The translations under genes were made by a program, and so were the position numbers. 64,000 nt of DNA from Diphasiastrum complanatum. Lineage: Eukaryota > Streptophyta > Lycopodiopsida > Lycopodiales > Lycopodiaceae. Where the stretch lies: positions 10,835,153-10,899,152 of the forward strand of contig CM055094.1 in the NCBI GenBank assembly GCA_029204225.1, written 5' to 3'. Below the pieces are notes generated by a model. That model was not told the origin of the DNA and ran no database searches. It worked only from the letters and a program-made list of their open reading frames with translations. Every line of letters begins with the position of its first letter. The stretch's first letter is position 1. Positions 45,166-58,814 of the stretch are shown in pieces.

Positions 45166-48100
45166 TTGTGTTGTTACAACTGCAAGAATCATTCCATCAA
45201 CAAGCATGGATCAACAGGTCGATTTACCTTGACCACCTCTAGTGAGGATGAGAATGTTGCTCACATTACATGGACAAATGTGGATAAAACTCATGTTATT
45301 CAGCCTGCGATATCGATTTTAAAATTGTTCAAAATGTTGTCTGTATCAAGCAAGTTGCGAAAGATCGTCAAAGTTTGTGGAGCTCCTAGAGAAGTGAAGG
45401 AAATGCCCAAAGAATACAATGGAGATCAGCTATTTGAGTTTCCACCATCACACATGACAAGCATGGAGGGCATGCAAAGAGCATTTGACTGTCACAACTG
45501 GATTCGCTACACAACCTCCACAATGCAAGGATTTCCAGGGGCGGTTCATTTATCTATGTGTGGTGGCGCATTTGAGTGTCGTAATATCAATTGCAGTTAT
45601 TTGTTGTCGTTCCGGAAGAACAATTCCAAACACTTCTCTGGAAGATTGCTGACTAGGTGTCCAATAGGACTAGTTTCAAGTGGCGTTGGTAGCATGAAAT
45701 GTCACCATTGTAATCATACACCCTACTGTGCAAGGCATTGTACAGGTAGGATTTATTATTGTATTCCAAATGACACAATACACTAGAATGGTCATACACT
45801 TGGGTTTCCATGATCATGAGTTTGGTGTTGGAGATTCATATGTCAACATGGAGAAAGCACAAGATCTGGTGATGAAGAAGGCCTCTCAGAACATTATGCA
45901 TAAACCAAAGAGAATTCAAAAGGATTTGGCCAAAGAGTTGATTTCAGATCACTTGCTGGCAACATCATCGACATCTCCTATAGATTCTACAAGGCTAGAT
46001 GAATTGTTGTCTTTGATTGAACCCACTACAAAAAATCGAAGGTATGGGCATGCATAAATCTCTAACATGTCATTTGGGCTTGAAATATCTGTATATCTTT
46101 AATTTTTCTGATGGCTAATTATTGCAGACTGAAAAAATGGATAACATTGGCAAGAAAAGAATTGCAGCATGTCGATCTATCCCATGAAATAACTTCATTT
46201 TTATATTTAAAAGAACATTGTACATATCATTTCTTTCATGGATCGTTGTTCCCTGGACAGTTGCATGACAAAATAGATAGATGTCATATTTTCAAGATGT
46301 CAACTACTGGACCAACGTCAGGAGTGGAACTTGTACAAAGAATGCAACCAGGGAATGATCTAGCAAGATTTTGGTGTTTTTTTGATCATGTACACCGAAT
46401 TAAAGATTGGGTCACAATGGCTACCCATGTATATGACATACAATATGAATTTCTACATTTCTTGCTTTTCAATATTATAGCAACTAAGTAGCTTATCCAT
46501 TGTGCACTTTGTTTTCCAGAAACCAATCCATGCAAACTATTGCAATATGTGATATGATGGTTGAAGATGTTCAAGCACAAGTGCTATTTTGGGAGTTGTC
46601 GAATCGCGTTATGTCTGGCCATTTGTGTGATCCAGTCACATTTCGAGGATTTATGGCAGATGAGGCACAAGCAAATTGGAATGCTGTGCACATTGTTTAT
46701 GGAAATGATGCTAACACACCGATGATTGGAAAAGAAAGATCGTGTTTGTTTCATTTTATGGATAGTGTGAATAAACACACTACAAAGTACATAAAGCCAT
46801 TGTTTAGAGATGATCATCTCGCTTTGTGCTTGCAGTGGCGAGATGCAACAGATCTTGATGCTGCAAATGCGATTTATAATAAAATTACTGCATGTGGAAA
46901 ATAGGCAATGCATACGAGAACTGCCTGAATGAATTGGAGAGCTGGCTTGCTTGGTGGAAAAATCGAATTCATAGATGGAAAAAATTTGTTGTCACGATAT
47001 ACTTTACATGTTGTTGTATTTTTTGGTGCAATTTGTTGCAGTAGAATTGGATTCCTATGATATGTGTAACTAACAATTCTATATGCCACAGATGATGGAT
47101 CATGGTGATGAGGCAGAGTTGCCAACGACAAATCTGTCTGAGGTGGTCCATAGTGTTTGGCAAAGAGTGGACAACTACAATTCTAAACTGACAATTTATG
47201 AAGCTGTAGTGGGAGATTTGGCTAATGCAATATTGCAGAGTGCACGAGAGAAATCTTTCTTGTCTAGCCAATACATTGGTCAAGGTCCGACATTTCAAAA
47301 TCTGTTGGAGAGAGTGCGCTCGGGAAGGAGATCTTCAATTGTGGGTGCTTCTTTCTCTGAAAGAGTTAATGAGTTTGTTGAGCAGATTGACTTGACCAGG
47401 CAAGACCAAGATGTTAATGCACCAATTCAAATTGTCAGACGCAAAAGACCAGCACACCAATGGAATGTTGAAAATGAGAACGTGTCTCATTGTCCAGATA
47501 TAGAATACGTGCAAAAGGTTTCTCGAAAAAACAAATCCAATCTTCCAGATTGCAATCAATTAGGATTTTCAAATACACCTCCAAACATGACAGGCCAAGC
47601 TAGTCTACAACTTTGCGAAGATATACGAGAAAGACAACTAAACAACAGCTGGTGGGCTATTCGTTGTCTAAGAACCGGTAGTCAAGTGTCAAGGTATGAA
47701 GGCTGCCGGCAGAGGACTTGCAACAAGTTGATCAAATCAAGAATGGCACCTAGTTTTTTGGGAGGAGAAAACATCAAAATGGATACACAAATCAATTCAT
47801 GTGGTTTTGTGCTAGTGATATAACTTGTACTTGGAAAGCCAATCCCAATGTCACTATGTCACCTACAGAGAACAACAGTATTTGGTACGTGCAACAGGGA
47901 ACAAGCTTTACGCAATCTGAAGTGGATGAATTGAACCAAGGGGGCTATATTCTAGAGACAACTAGTTCATGCTCCCACAATATTTCACAGCAAAAAAATA
48001 CGATTGGAGAACCTCATGTAGCTTCCAATGTGGGTAGTGCCAGTGCTAATATGAACTTCACCACCAATCCAACATCAGAACGTGGAAATATGAGACAAAG

Positions 48101-48461
48101 ATCAGGTGTGTCAAAATCTGCTAAAGATAGAATGAAAAGGGGATTGTCATTGAAAGGGCATGTACAAGAGATAATCAAAATCCCTTCAGAACAAAAGGAG
48201 TTATATATCATTGAGGGTTTTGAAAGTAGTAAAACATGTGCAATTTACGAGGTCACAATTTCAAATGAGCCATCATGCACATGTGCAGATTTCTCCAGAA
48301 ATATGTCCATGAAAAAGTGCATACCTTGCAAGCATATGTATTTTGTCTACTTACATGTCAAGGGGCTGGATGTCAATGAAAATATGTTCATACATCAACC
48401 CATCATTAGCTTGCAAGATCTTTTTCATATATTCGCTTTGCCCTCGAAGGGTTTGTCTTAG
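45166..48461 (+). pseudogene. MULE-type transposase with SWIM zinc finger
   Basis: The order is typical of Mutator-like transposases. The N-terminal part is Cys/His-rich (45166-45780: LSMCGGAFECRNINCSYLL, MKCHHCNHTPYCARHC). A spacer leads to an intron (46042-46127). The core has DWVTMATHVYD (first Asp), MQTIAICDMMVEDVQAQVLF and GFMADEAQANWNAVHIVYGN (second Asp), CLFHFMDSVNKHT, ENCLNELESWLAWWKNRIHR and ELPTTNLSEVVHSVW. Near the end is a SWIM finger, CTCADF and then CIPCKHMYFVY. The protein would cut and rejoin the transposon DNA in the nucleus. Frame changes near 45775, 46480, 46900 and 47790 break it; some may be introns, since AG acceptors precede 46520 and 47093. No terminal inverted repeats were found. 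Confidence 0.88.
46042..46127 (+). other. Spliceosomal intron of the MULE gene
   Basis: 86 bases, starting GTATGGGC and ending TTATTGCAG. Removing it joins the two flanking frames in the same phase (codon split 2+1), so it is a genuine and intact intron. Confidence 0.85.
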
Positions 48462-48714
48462 GCTATTCTAGATCTAGACCTAGTTGTTTGAAAATGAATT
48501 GTTTCTTTTTTGTCTATTGTGTTCGATGGACTTCTATTTTAATATGGTTTGTAATAAGTCCAAAATATTTCAAATATGTCCAGTTAACATATTTAACGAA
48601 ATTTTCTAGGGAGTCTGCTACAAATGTGACTGTGGAATGCCATGAAATGTGCATTGCTACTTTGTTACTGTTTTATTTTCTTTTGTTATTCTTTGATTAT
48701 GGCTATCTAAAAAT
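48462..48714. other. 3' flank of the MULE gene
   Basis: AT-rich. It may hold the 3' untranslated region; no clear polyadenylation signal or inverted repeat was identified. Confidence 0.4.
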
Positions 48715-49647
48715 CTAATGAAATAAAACTTGCATAACTCGCAATTTGTCAGGCCCCGTAGTTATTTGGCTCAAAGAACACCATTGGATGAAATCAGATC
48801 GATTGAAGATCTGTCTACAAACTCTTTTGAAAGTTAACCAATTCTCAAGAAGAAAGTCGTGAACGATGTTCCACCATGACTGAACACGTCCTTGGAAATA
48901 CGATGAGGCAAAGAAAACCATACTATTGTCACCAATACATCCACTATAGCAGAAGTTATAATCCAAATCTTCTAGCCAATTGTCTACATTAATGGAGTGA
49001 ATGCTTCCATCAAAGGTAGGACTAATGTATTCAAATAGTCGTTGGTTGTAACAATGAGGTTTTTGTTGAACAGTGACTTTCCACCATTCATTGATATGGT
49101 TTGTAGATAAATGCTCCAGAGCAAGTGAACGATCCATCATATTGCATAACTCCATAAAACTAGCAGCATGAATGGATTTGGAAGAATGTGGCTGAAGCAC
49201 ATTTTTTATAGGAGTTTGAAGAGAACTTAAATAGTAGCCCAAGCATTTTCTATACTCAAATTTTTTCTTCTGAACCAATGTCAAGAATTGCTGATTAAAT
49301 TGTTGTCCAGAACCAATTTATTTGAGAGAGTCGAATGATTTCTCATAAAATTTGGTAATACTATCAATGCAAGCAATTTTGAATTGACTTCAAAGCTTTG
49401 TGTGTCGATGTGCTTGAGTATCCCACCATGTTTGAACTTGTCCTTGAAAGCACAATGAAGCGAAATAGATTTTATCTTCTTCATAATAATGGCGATGATG
49501 AAAATAGACTTCTAGCTTAGTCAACCAGTCATCAATGCTAATTGAACTTGGTTGTCCGTCAAATGCAAAGCCATAAAGTGCGATTTCAAATTGCATTTCA
49601 TCAATAGATGGAAGATGAATGTTTTGACTATAACAGTAATCCATCAT
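48715..49647 (-). pseudogene. Gag-like gene with two capsid-like modules
   Basis: On minus the first module (49647-49390) has FDGQPSSISIDDWLTKLEVY and IYFASLCFQGQVQTWWD. The second (about 49000-48780) has FDGSIHSINVDNWLEDLDYN and VFFASSYFQGRVQSWWN, then LTFKRVCRQIF. Both match the retrotransposon gag pattern in which a W-W pair follows a helix and F-x-x-x-F comes later. They join through a stretch with one frame change (near 49400) and one stop (49319-49321), and downstream a 189-codon frame is intact. No zinc knuckle, protease or RT follows, so this could be a domesticated or truncated gag. It is convergent with the MULE gene and ends about 250 bases from it. Confidence 0.7.
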
Positions 49648-50482
<835 letters not shown>

Positions 50483-50599
50483 CGGGCAGACAGAAAAGGG
50501 GTAGAGAGAGAGGTCTCAACCGACAGGGAAGGGGTAGAGAGAGAAATCTTAACCCAAGGAGAGAGAGGGTAGAGAGAGAGAGAAATCTCAACCGAAGAA

Positions 50600-52333
50600 G
50601 AACCGAAGGAGCACGAGCGTGGGTTCTCGACTGAGTGTAGATAAACTCAACGGAACTTGCTCGTGGCCACTATACCATTCGTTAGCCCCTCGATGCGTGG
50701 GTGAAGGATCTTCATGCTTCTTCCGTCTGAATCTCTTGAAACTTCAACAACAGACACATCCTTAAGACTGTTCAAGCAACAATTTCCAACTCACTGACTT
50801 TCTCGTTAGAACTGCATGTAACTCTTCGTTGATCCTCAAGCAGTTGTAGAGCCAAACTGAACGAGTCAGAAGTAGCAAAGTCGCGACGGAGAAGGGGGTT
50901 TAGGTTTAGGGTTAAATCAGGTTAGGACTAAGAAAAATGTAGGGTTATGTAAATTGAGTTGGCAAAAGCTTCAAAATGAAGAAATGAATTTTTTTTTTAC
51001 AAGAAAGCAAAACTTCAAAAATGAAGAATTGAAGTGCTTCTCTCTCACTTGAAAAAATTCATAATTTTTTTTTCCAGAATTCTGGCCAACTTAACCCATC
51101 TCCACTAAATTGATCATAGCTCCCTCAATATTGATCCAAATCACACAAACTCAGTACCTTTACAACAAGCTCTATCAGGCTACAGCATCAGATCAATGAT
51201 TGGAGGTGATTTGATAGGTCTAATTAATCATAGAACAGGTCTGAAAATTTTGAAGAAAAAAAAACTAGCAAAACTAGAGCTAAGCTAAAACAATGCTCTA
51301 AAATCCTATGGAAAAAAACTTGAGGTTAAAACTCAGATCAAATCTGAAAAATGCAAACAAAGTGAAAGAAAAATTCTAGTCACCTATTTTGATAGCTTTT
51401 GGTAAAAGTGCAATAACTTTTGCCTTTTTTATCCAAATGCCTTGCAAATTGGTGCAAATTAAAGCTAAGACAAAGCTCTACGAAGCTATGGAATCAAATT
51501 AGAAATGAAAAACGGAATTGAATGCTAAATATTTGTCTGAACAGAACTAAAAAATTCAAAGTTAAAAATTAGCAAAAAGAAAGCTACAAAAATAATAAAC
51601 TCATCAAATTTAATGGAATTCTCATAAAATCATCATGAATCATGGATCTATGCTCTAATACCAAGAAATGTCATGTGCCAAATCCCAAACTAATAGCAAT
51701 TACAATGGAAATAAAGCTAGAAGCAAGAAGAGAACAAGACATTCATGATAGCATATCAATAGAAAGCTAGAAACATGGAGATCATGTTTGTACTTCACAA
51801 ACTCACTTGGAATTGAATTTTCCAAAAAATCATATAGCTTACAAATATCACTTTTGAACTCAAACAAACACTAGATCAACTAATTTTGGACTTTCCCTTT
51901 TTTGTAGACTATTTTTTGAAAATGCCATCCAAAGGCCCCCTTTTCCAAGAATAACTAAAAATCAAAAATTTTCTTCAGTTATAGTCAAGCTGATATTAAT
52001 CGTTAGACAAACAGATGTTTCAAAATAATCATGATCATTTTGAAATCAATTAATGACTTCTTTGTGCAACAACTAATATGTAATTGAGCTAATATACAAT
52101 TACATTGAATCCAAACATTATTTCACCAAGTTCATATACATTCGCATTGTTTGCAATATTTGTTATAATAACAATTGTAAAAATAATTGTTCAGATCACG
52201 ACCGAACTCAGATAATTTGATATCAACAACACAAATCTATATAGTTAAAAATATTTCAAAAAGGGACTATCTACGTACCCTTGTGTCAGACTACCTACCT
52301 ACCTATGTTCCAACATTCAAAACAAATGCATAG
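50600..52333. other. AT-rich unassigned DNA with a primer-site-like word
   Basis: No ORF of note. A degenerate minus-strand tRNA-Met primer site at 51651-51664 suggests a worn LTR on its right (51665 onward), but no second copy was found. Confidence 0.4.
51651..51664 (-). other. Degenerate tRNA-Met primer site
   Basis: TGCTCTAATACCAA reads TTGGTATTAGAGCA on minus, one change from TGGTATCAGAGC. Confidence 0.4.
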
Positions 52334-52468
52334 ATAACATACAATCGATATAATAAATCCAGTTGAGATAACATGCAATCAATATAATATATCTAGTTGA
52401 GATAACATACAATTGATATAATAAATCCAGTTGATAGCATACAATCAAAATAATAAATCCAGTTGATA
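52334..52468 (+). repeat. Minisatellite, about 33-bp unit, four copies
   Basis: Units of the form GATAACATACAAT(C/T)GATATAATAAATCCAGTT are repeated four times with small changes and a shorter last unit. Confidence 0.9.
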
Positions 52469-52828
52469 TTGTGAAAATACATAAATTCCACATTGCTATA
52501 AGGTATGCCTCAACAACTACAATAATTAACCAAACTTTGAATAATCTGACAACAACATAGAATGAGACTGGAACATTCTTATACACACTTTATTAAATTT
52601 AATGTGCATTTGTACATTGATGAAGATTCCTTTTGGGATCAAAAGCATCATGATTGATCATGATGGTCACTATAATAATTACAAAATATTACAAAAGTAT
52701 GCATTATCAAGTACATGATTACAAGTCCTATAATTACAATAATGGTTACTGACAATTGTAACTAGGACTCTTAGAGTCTCAGAATTGTATCTACTTCCTA
52801 GTTTGAATCTATATCAGTTGCACATTCT
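52469..52828. other. No gene seen
   Basis: AT-rich, downstream of the minus-strand THED-motif pseudogene; it could include its 3' end. Confidence 0.4.
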
Positions 52829-55353
52829 TCAGGTGCTTTGGAAAAATGGTCCTTGATGTGTGCTACAGCTATTTCTGGGATAGATATCACTTTCTCCACA
52901 ACAATTTTGTGTTGTTTTGTCATCTTCTTTGCCTTTGATTTCCATGCAAAGATCACGGTATCGACTTCTACATCTTCTGGTCCGCCGTCGTTGTTTGGAA
53001 CCCATTATTTTGATAGGCAACCTTCGTACAAGACCTTGTTGTTGACCGAATTCTTGCCACATTTTCGACTGGACTTATTAGATTCAAACCATAGTGCTTT
53101 GTGACCATACCTTCAATGTCATTCTCAATTGCGATGGCCCTAACCACCCAAATTGGAGCATCATCTGCAGGCTGCACTACAATGTCCACTGCAACCTCCC
53201 TATTAGGTGTGAACTCAGATAATGGTACATACGTTTTCGCCCACACAACCGTCGAGGCAGAAGTTCTACATCCATTTTGCTCTCATTTTTTGCCACCAGG
53301 AGAGTTGCTCTAGCAAGTTCAAAGTTATTCGACAACCATTGTGGCCAAAAAGCTTCTTGTGTGTATGCTGATGCCGACAAAATTTTTTGTTTAGAAAGTT
53401 ATTCAAGAAGATTTGTACTTTTGACAACACACGCATCATTTCGATCTCTATATTCTAGAAAGTTTCTACTCATATATCGGGCATACTCAATGAAAGACAT
53501 TATTCCTTTTACTTCATCTTGATTTAGGTCCTTTGTGGGAGCTAGGAAGATTGCTTCATCTTTTCACGGTATAGATTGCAAGAGTTTGAAAGGTTCACTC
53601 CATGAGTTTTCTCCATCATTGGAATAGTACTTCCATTGCATGATTGACTCACCACTTGACATTTAGAAATGAAAGTAATGAGGATTAGTATGTCCTTCCA
53701 AGCCATCATTTTCACAAACAATTTATGGATCTATAAATCCTTTCTAATCTATCATTTGTTCTAATAACTTAACCTTGGATGTTTCAATACGGCCACCACC
53801 TATCTTTTGACCAATTTGTGCTAGCATATTTGGCATTGTAAGAATATAATTGGATTTCAATGCTCTAGACATGACACTAAAATCTTGTTCAATGTCTTCA
53901 TGTGTGTGGAAATCCCATCTCAACCATTTGGAAAATGTTATGTGCCACTAACATAGAACAAAGACCAAATATAAACATGTTCTTGTTCTCCCTCCAACAA
54001 TTGTCTACAAACTACCGCGTGATGCAAGCAGTGTCCTTATTGCTCCCATTACTGATGTGGCAACTTGGTTACTATCATGAAGATGCAAGGTATCGATCCA
54101 TACATCAAACAACAATTTGTATCCATGAACTAGCACTCCACAAACATGAGTTTTTAAAAATGCTTGCCCTCCAATTTGGGAGGCGTCCTCCTGAAACGGG
54201 GTAATGTTGTTGTATTTTGATCCATACTGTCAATGATAAGGCACACTGATTGGTCGGGATGTGATCTTGACTCTTCTTTCCAATAGGCATATGACTTTCT
54301 TGAATCAAAAACGTGTTGCAAGTGTCGACCTCTCCGTCCAATGTAGCGATCACGCATCCTACTGTCCGTAGTCTTCTCTATCACATTTTTGAGGTCATCA
54401 CATGTCTTGCATTTGGACATTCTTTGTTTTTTTGGAGTCTTCACATGTCAAAACACTCGTCTCCACATTCGATAAAGTGTGGATTTGGAGACTGTGGATA
54501 TGTTATTGTCTGTAAGTCATGTGTTTATTGTTTTGAAGACATCGCCTTTACGCATGCCAAGAGGAAGATGATGTTCGCGAAGAACAATACCATTCTTTGA
54601 CATATGTTGCAGATGTGGTTGAGGCAGCGAATGCTTTTCTAAAATCCCATGCATAACAACTAATCCTTGTGATGAATGTTCACACTGTTTGAAAGTGCCA
54701 ATATTTCCATGAAATTTGTACACAATATTGTAACGTGCTTCCGCAATTACTTTCCAAAACATTCCATGGAAAAGTCCTAGTAAATCTTGATATGCTTTTA
54801 AGCACACAACTTTACCAGCAACTATAGGTCTGAAGCATAATTTAGGGTCCTCAAAAGTATTAGAAGGTTCTGAATTTGACTTATCTTGTTCATTAAGAAC
54901 ACCTGAGAACATTTGCAACAAGTGCTTATGTTTGTTAGCCCCCCGCTTTCTCCACACACCTAATCGCAAGTCTTCACATTCTTTGTAACTGCTCTGTCTA
55001 ATGCACAATTTTTTACGACATGGTTGCATAAGAGTTTTGCGTATATTTGGTGATGTCAAAATATACTGAGCTTTTTGGGGAGTAACGTAAGAAAGTACAC
55101 GCTTCCTCCTGAAACTGTGAGAACCACCAAAAGATACTGGCACTTGAGACTCTGTTGGTAAGCTTTCAGTTTGTGCTTTTGGTGACCATCTTCTACTATC
55201 TGTTTTATCATCTTTGTTAAAATCAAATGCTGCAAAATCTAAATTGCGTTCTATAAATGTGTTGATGCTTACCATAATGGATGCATGTGATGCCATTCTA
55301 CATCGTTGAATGAATTGACAATTGTTGTCACCAATGCCAATAGTTTGGCCCAA
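52829..55353 (-). pseudogene. THED-motif (DUF7869-like) gene, decayed
   Basis: The 278-codon start (55353-54517) has FDFNKDDKTDSRRWSPKAQ and KAYQDLLGLFHGMFWKVIAE. The middle (54444-54154) has CKTCDDLKNVIE and SVCLIIDSMDQNTTTLPRFR. After a frameshift at 54155: THVCGVLVHGYKLLFDVW, LHLHDSNQVATSV, then VDNCWRENKNMFIFGLCSML in another frame, and THEDIEQDFSVMSRAL. Near 53700-53560 is LEGHTNPHYFHF and WKYYSNDGENSWSEPFKLL. I recognise the order (IIDxMDQ, LxLDNxxxENKN, THEDIDQ) from an uncharacterised eukaryotic family I recall as DUF7869, often found in transposon-like settings. The conserved D, D, E/D spacing hints at an RNase H-fold nuclease, which is inference. The C-terminal part (53380-52829) is not recognised. 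At least three frameshifts and several stops disable it. Confidence 0.7.
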
Positions 55354-55801
55354 AAGTGGTCATCTTTGCTTTCTACTGTCCTCAAATGTTGCCCCAACAT
55401 CATTCACTCATGTCAAACAATCACTACAGTTACTATTTGCAGGCATTCGTATACTATCATCGCCAAAATCGTCTACACATGTAAGGATATCTGAGCAATA
55501 CATTGTTTTTGGTATGTTTCGATTGGCCCACATTTTCCACACTCGATTTTAATGATCTTCTAGTACCTATATCTTCCACACTAGTGTGGACATCTAAATT
55601 ATATTTTTCAAATGTAGTTTGGCAAAAAACTTTGGCGCACTTCTTATTTTTTGATGTAAATTTTTTTTATGGCAGTTGAGATACCAAACTTTTAGAGTAA
55701 TACGTAAAGTAACCATTCAATGTCTCATCAAATGATGCTTGTTTTTCTTTTCTAGAGCACTATAAAGAAAGTCTTGATAAACACCAAACCATAGACTAGT
55801 T
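55354..55801. other. No clear coding; 5' part or intron of the THED gene
   Basis: Minus-strand text is broken by many stops. It lies between the THED-motif start and the upstream frame at 55802, so it may be an intron or decayed coding sequence. Confidence 0.35.
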
Positions 55802-56320
55802 CTACATGTAATAAGGACATCCATCCTCAACAATGATTCCCTCTCTTGTTAGCGAAAGTAATTTCACAGTAGCAAGCAAGTGACCCTCATCGAGATGATA
55901 GCCTTTGAATCTAGCAGAACAAACGATTACCCCATCAAAATCCATGCAATCAACAACATCGTCGATGTTATATACATGTCATTCAGTAACTATTGCAAGT
56001 TTATCCATCTTCACAATATCTGTATTATCCCACAACATCCTATTTGGCATCACATGTATAGGGTTATCATATATGTCTTGAAGATGCTCAAGGTCCCCAT
56101 GAAGGTACGGTAGGGGACAATCCATCTTTAATACCTTGGAGATAGCGACCATGCCTTTATCCATTTCAATTGCTGGGGAAAAACATTTTTGACTGGGCTC
56201 AATGTTAATGACATGACCAAATGCAACTACCTCTTTATGAAAGAATAGAGCAACTTGAACATGTTCTTGTAGGTTGTCCATAAAAATGATCTTCCTAAAA
56301 ATATGAAAGAACCACATCAT
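55802..56320 (-). pseudogene. Unidentified upstream frame, one internal stop
   Basis: The minus strand reads VQVALFFHKEVVAFGHVINI, MDCPLPYLHGDLEHLQDIYD and IHVMPNRMLW, a TGA stop at about 55979, and then in the same frame VVDCMDFDGVIVCSARFKGY and HLLATVKLLSLTREGIIVED before ending. Together about 170 codons. The first half resembles in style a short domain found after transposase or protease modules in plant CACTA-type elements (an Ala/Gly-x-Gly-x-V-x-x-x-x-P start and a Pro-rich middle), but I am not certain. It is in the same orientation as the THED gene and may be its first exon or a partner gene. Confidence 0.4.
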
Positions 56321-56371
56321 TCTTATTCTATGATAAAATAGAGTAATTACAATAATATATTTGTCAAAAGA

Positions 56372-56569
<198 letters not shown>

Positions 56570-56853
56570 ATGTCTAAAATAGTATTACAATAAGACTATG
56601 TATTAGCTAATATATACAAATTTCCTATTCTATGAGTTTACATATTTTTATTCTATGTGTTTTCACATTAACTTTTTTAATTATTTCTTTAATATTATTA
56701 ATTTACAACTACATGATTTTTTATATTGTCTCAAATTTATTTTTATTTTTGTAGTATTTTAATAAAAAAAATTAAAATGTTGTTATATTTTTATAAAAGT
56801 TTATCTATTTATTGGTAATTTTTAAGTTCTATATCTATTTTATGAAATTGTAA

Positions 56854-56857
<4 letters not shown>

Positions 56858-56888
<31 letters not shown>
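56858..56888. repeat. TA microsatellite, short
   Basis: About 15 TA units. Confidence 0.95.
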
Positions 56889-56891
<3 letters not shown>

Positions 56892-57151
56892 TTTGAAAGT
56901 TCACTAAAAAAATCTGCTACTAAATATGTTGTTATAACTCTCATATTCATGTCTCATTTTGAAAGGGAGAGGACAAATTTGATGCGATCGTATTGGATAA
57001 GAATGCCACATTGTCATTTGTGGGGTCCACAAATGAACTTTAGATGATAACTTTGAAAAGTTCAAAACCCAAAAGTGGAGTTTGCCAAAGTGCATAAGGA
57101 CTTGAAAAACTAGATAGCAACTATATGTTTTGGTAGTGTAACGCACAACAT

Positions 57152-57262
<111 letters not shown>

Positions 57263-57805
57263 TATACATATATTTGAATTATTAAAAAACATTCATTTAA
57301 ATTTATTGATTTTTCAAGTATTTTTGAAATAATTTAATTTGTAATTTCTTTCAAAATGTGGCAATTGTTAGCTAAAAGTTATATTTTTATAGACGATTTA
57401 ATTTCTTTAATGTATTTTTAACTTTTTTAAAAAGTTTAGTTCATAAGATTCATAATGATATATCTAATTTGTAATATGTTGTTTAGTTGAATTTTTGGTT
57501 TTAAATTTGATGATTTCAAATAATTATTTACAAACCTATGTAATAAAAGCTACTAATTATTTTAATCTCAATTCAATCATTTTTTAAATTGCTTTATTAA
57601 TATGATAATTTGTACATACATTGGAATTAGTTAAAAATAAGAAAATATTTTTTAAAATAAATGTTCATATGTTTATTAATCCGATCCTATTATTATTTGG
57701 TATTTTTTTCTATTATTTGGTACATGATCCATTATTCATGTTTTCTCTTGGTTGGAGCCATCACATTTTTTTTTTTCGCCACGGACGGAGAGAAGAGTGT
57801 GAGGT

Positions 57806-57809
<4 letters not shown>

Positions 57810-57861
<52 letters not shown>
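57810..57861. repeat. GA microsatellite, composite array tract 1
   Basis: Followed by two spacer units of about 54 bases (57905-57990), each with a CACCCGCC(A/G)TAGC core and GGAGACCCATC. Confidence 0.97.
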
Positions 57862-57864
<3 letters not shown>

Positions 57865-58011
57865 TTCTGCACCCGCCGTCATAATTTTTTTTTGTGTTGG
57901 TTTGTCTGCACCCGCCATAGCGGGAGACCCATCAGAATTTTGTGATGGTCTGTCTACACCCGCCGTAGCAGGAGACCCATCGGAATTTTTTTTTATGAGG
58001 CCGAGAGAGAG

Positions 58012-58122
<111 letters not shown>

Positions 58123-58208
58123 TAGAATCTTTTTGAAAGTCCAAAGGTTGACACGAATCTTCAAAAGTTCAAGAATGTTCAGGACCTTCGTGACCTCAAG
58201 TGATAGAG

Positions 58209-58318
<110 letters not shown>

Positions 58319-58402
58319 CTGACACCAGAATCTTTTTTAAAGTTCAAAGTCTGACACTAGAATTTTCGAAAGTTCAAGAATGTTCGGGACCTTCGTGACC
58401 TC

Positions 58403-58544
<142 letters not shown>

Positions 58545-58644
58545 GGGTCGATGTAGCTACCTCTGATGGATCTCCAGTCTTGTTTTGTCTTTTCGGATGG
58601 ATCTCCACCCGCCGCAACCATCATAATTGTTTTTCTTTCGAGGG

Positions 58645-58812
<168 letters not shown>

Positions 58813-58814
58813 GA

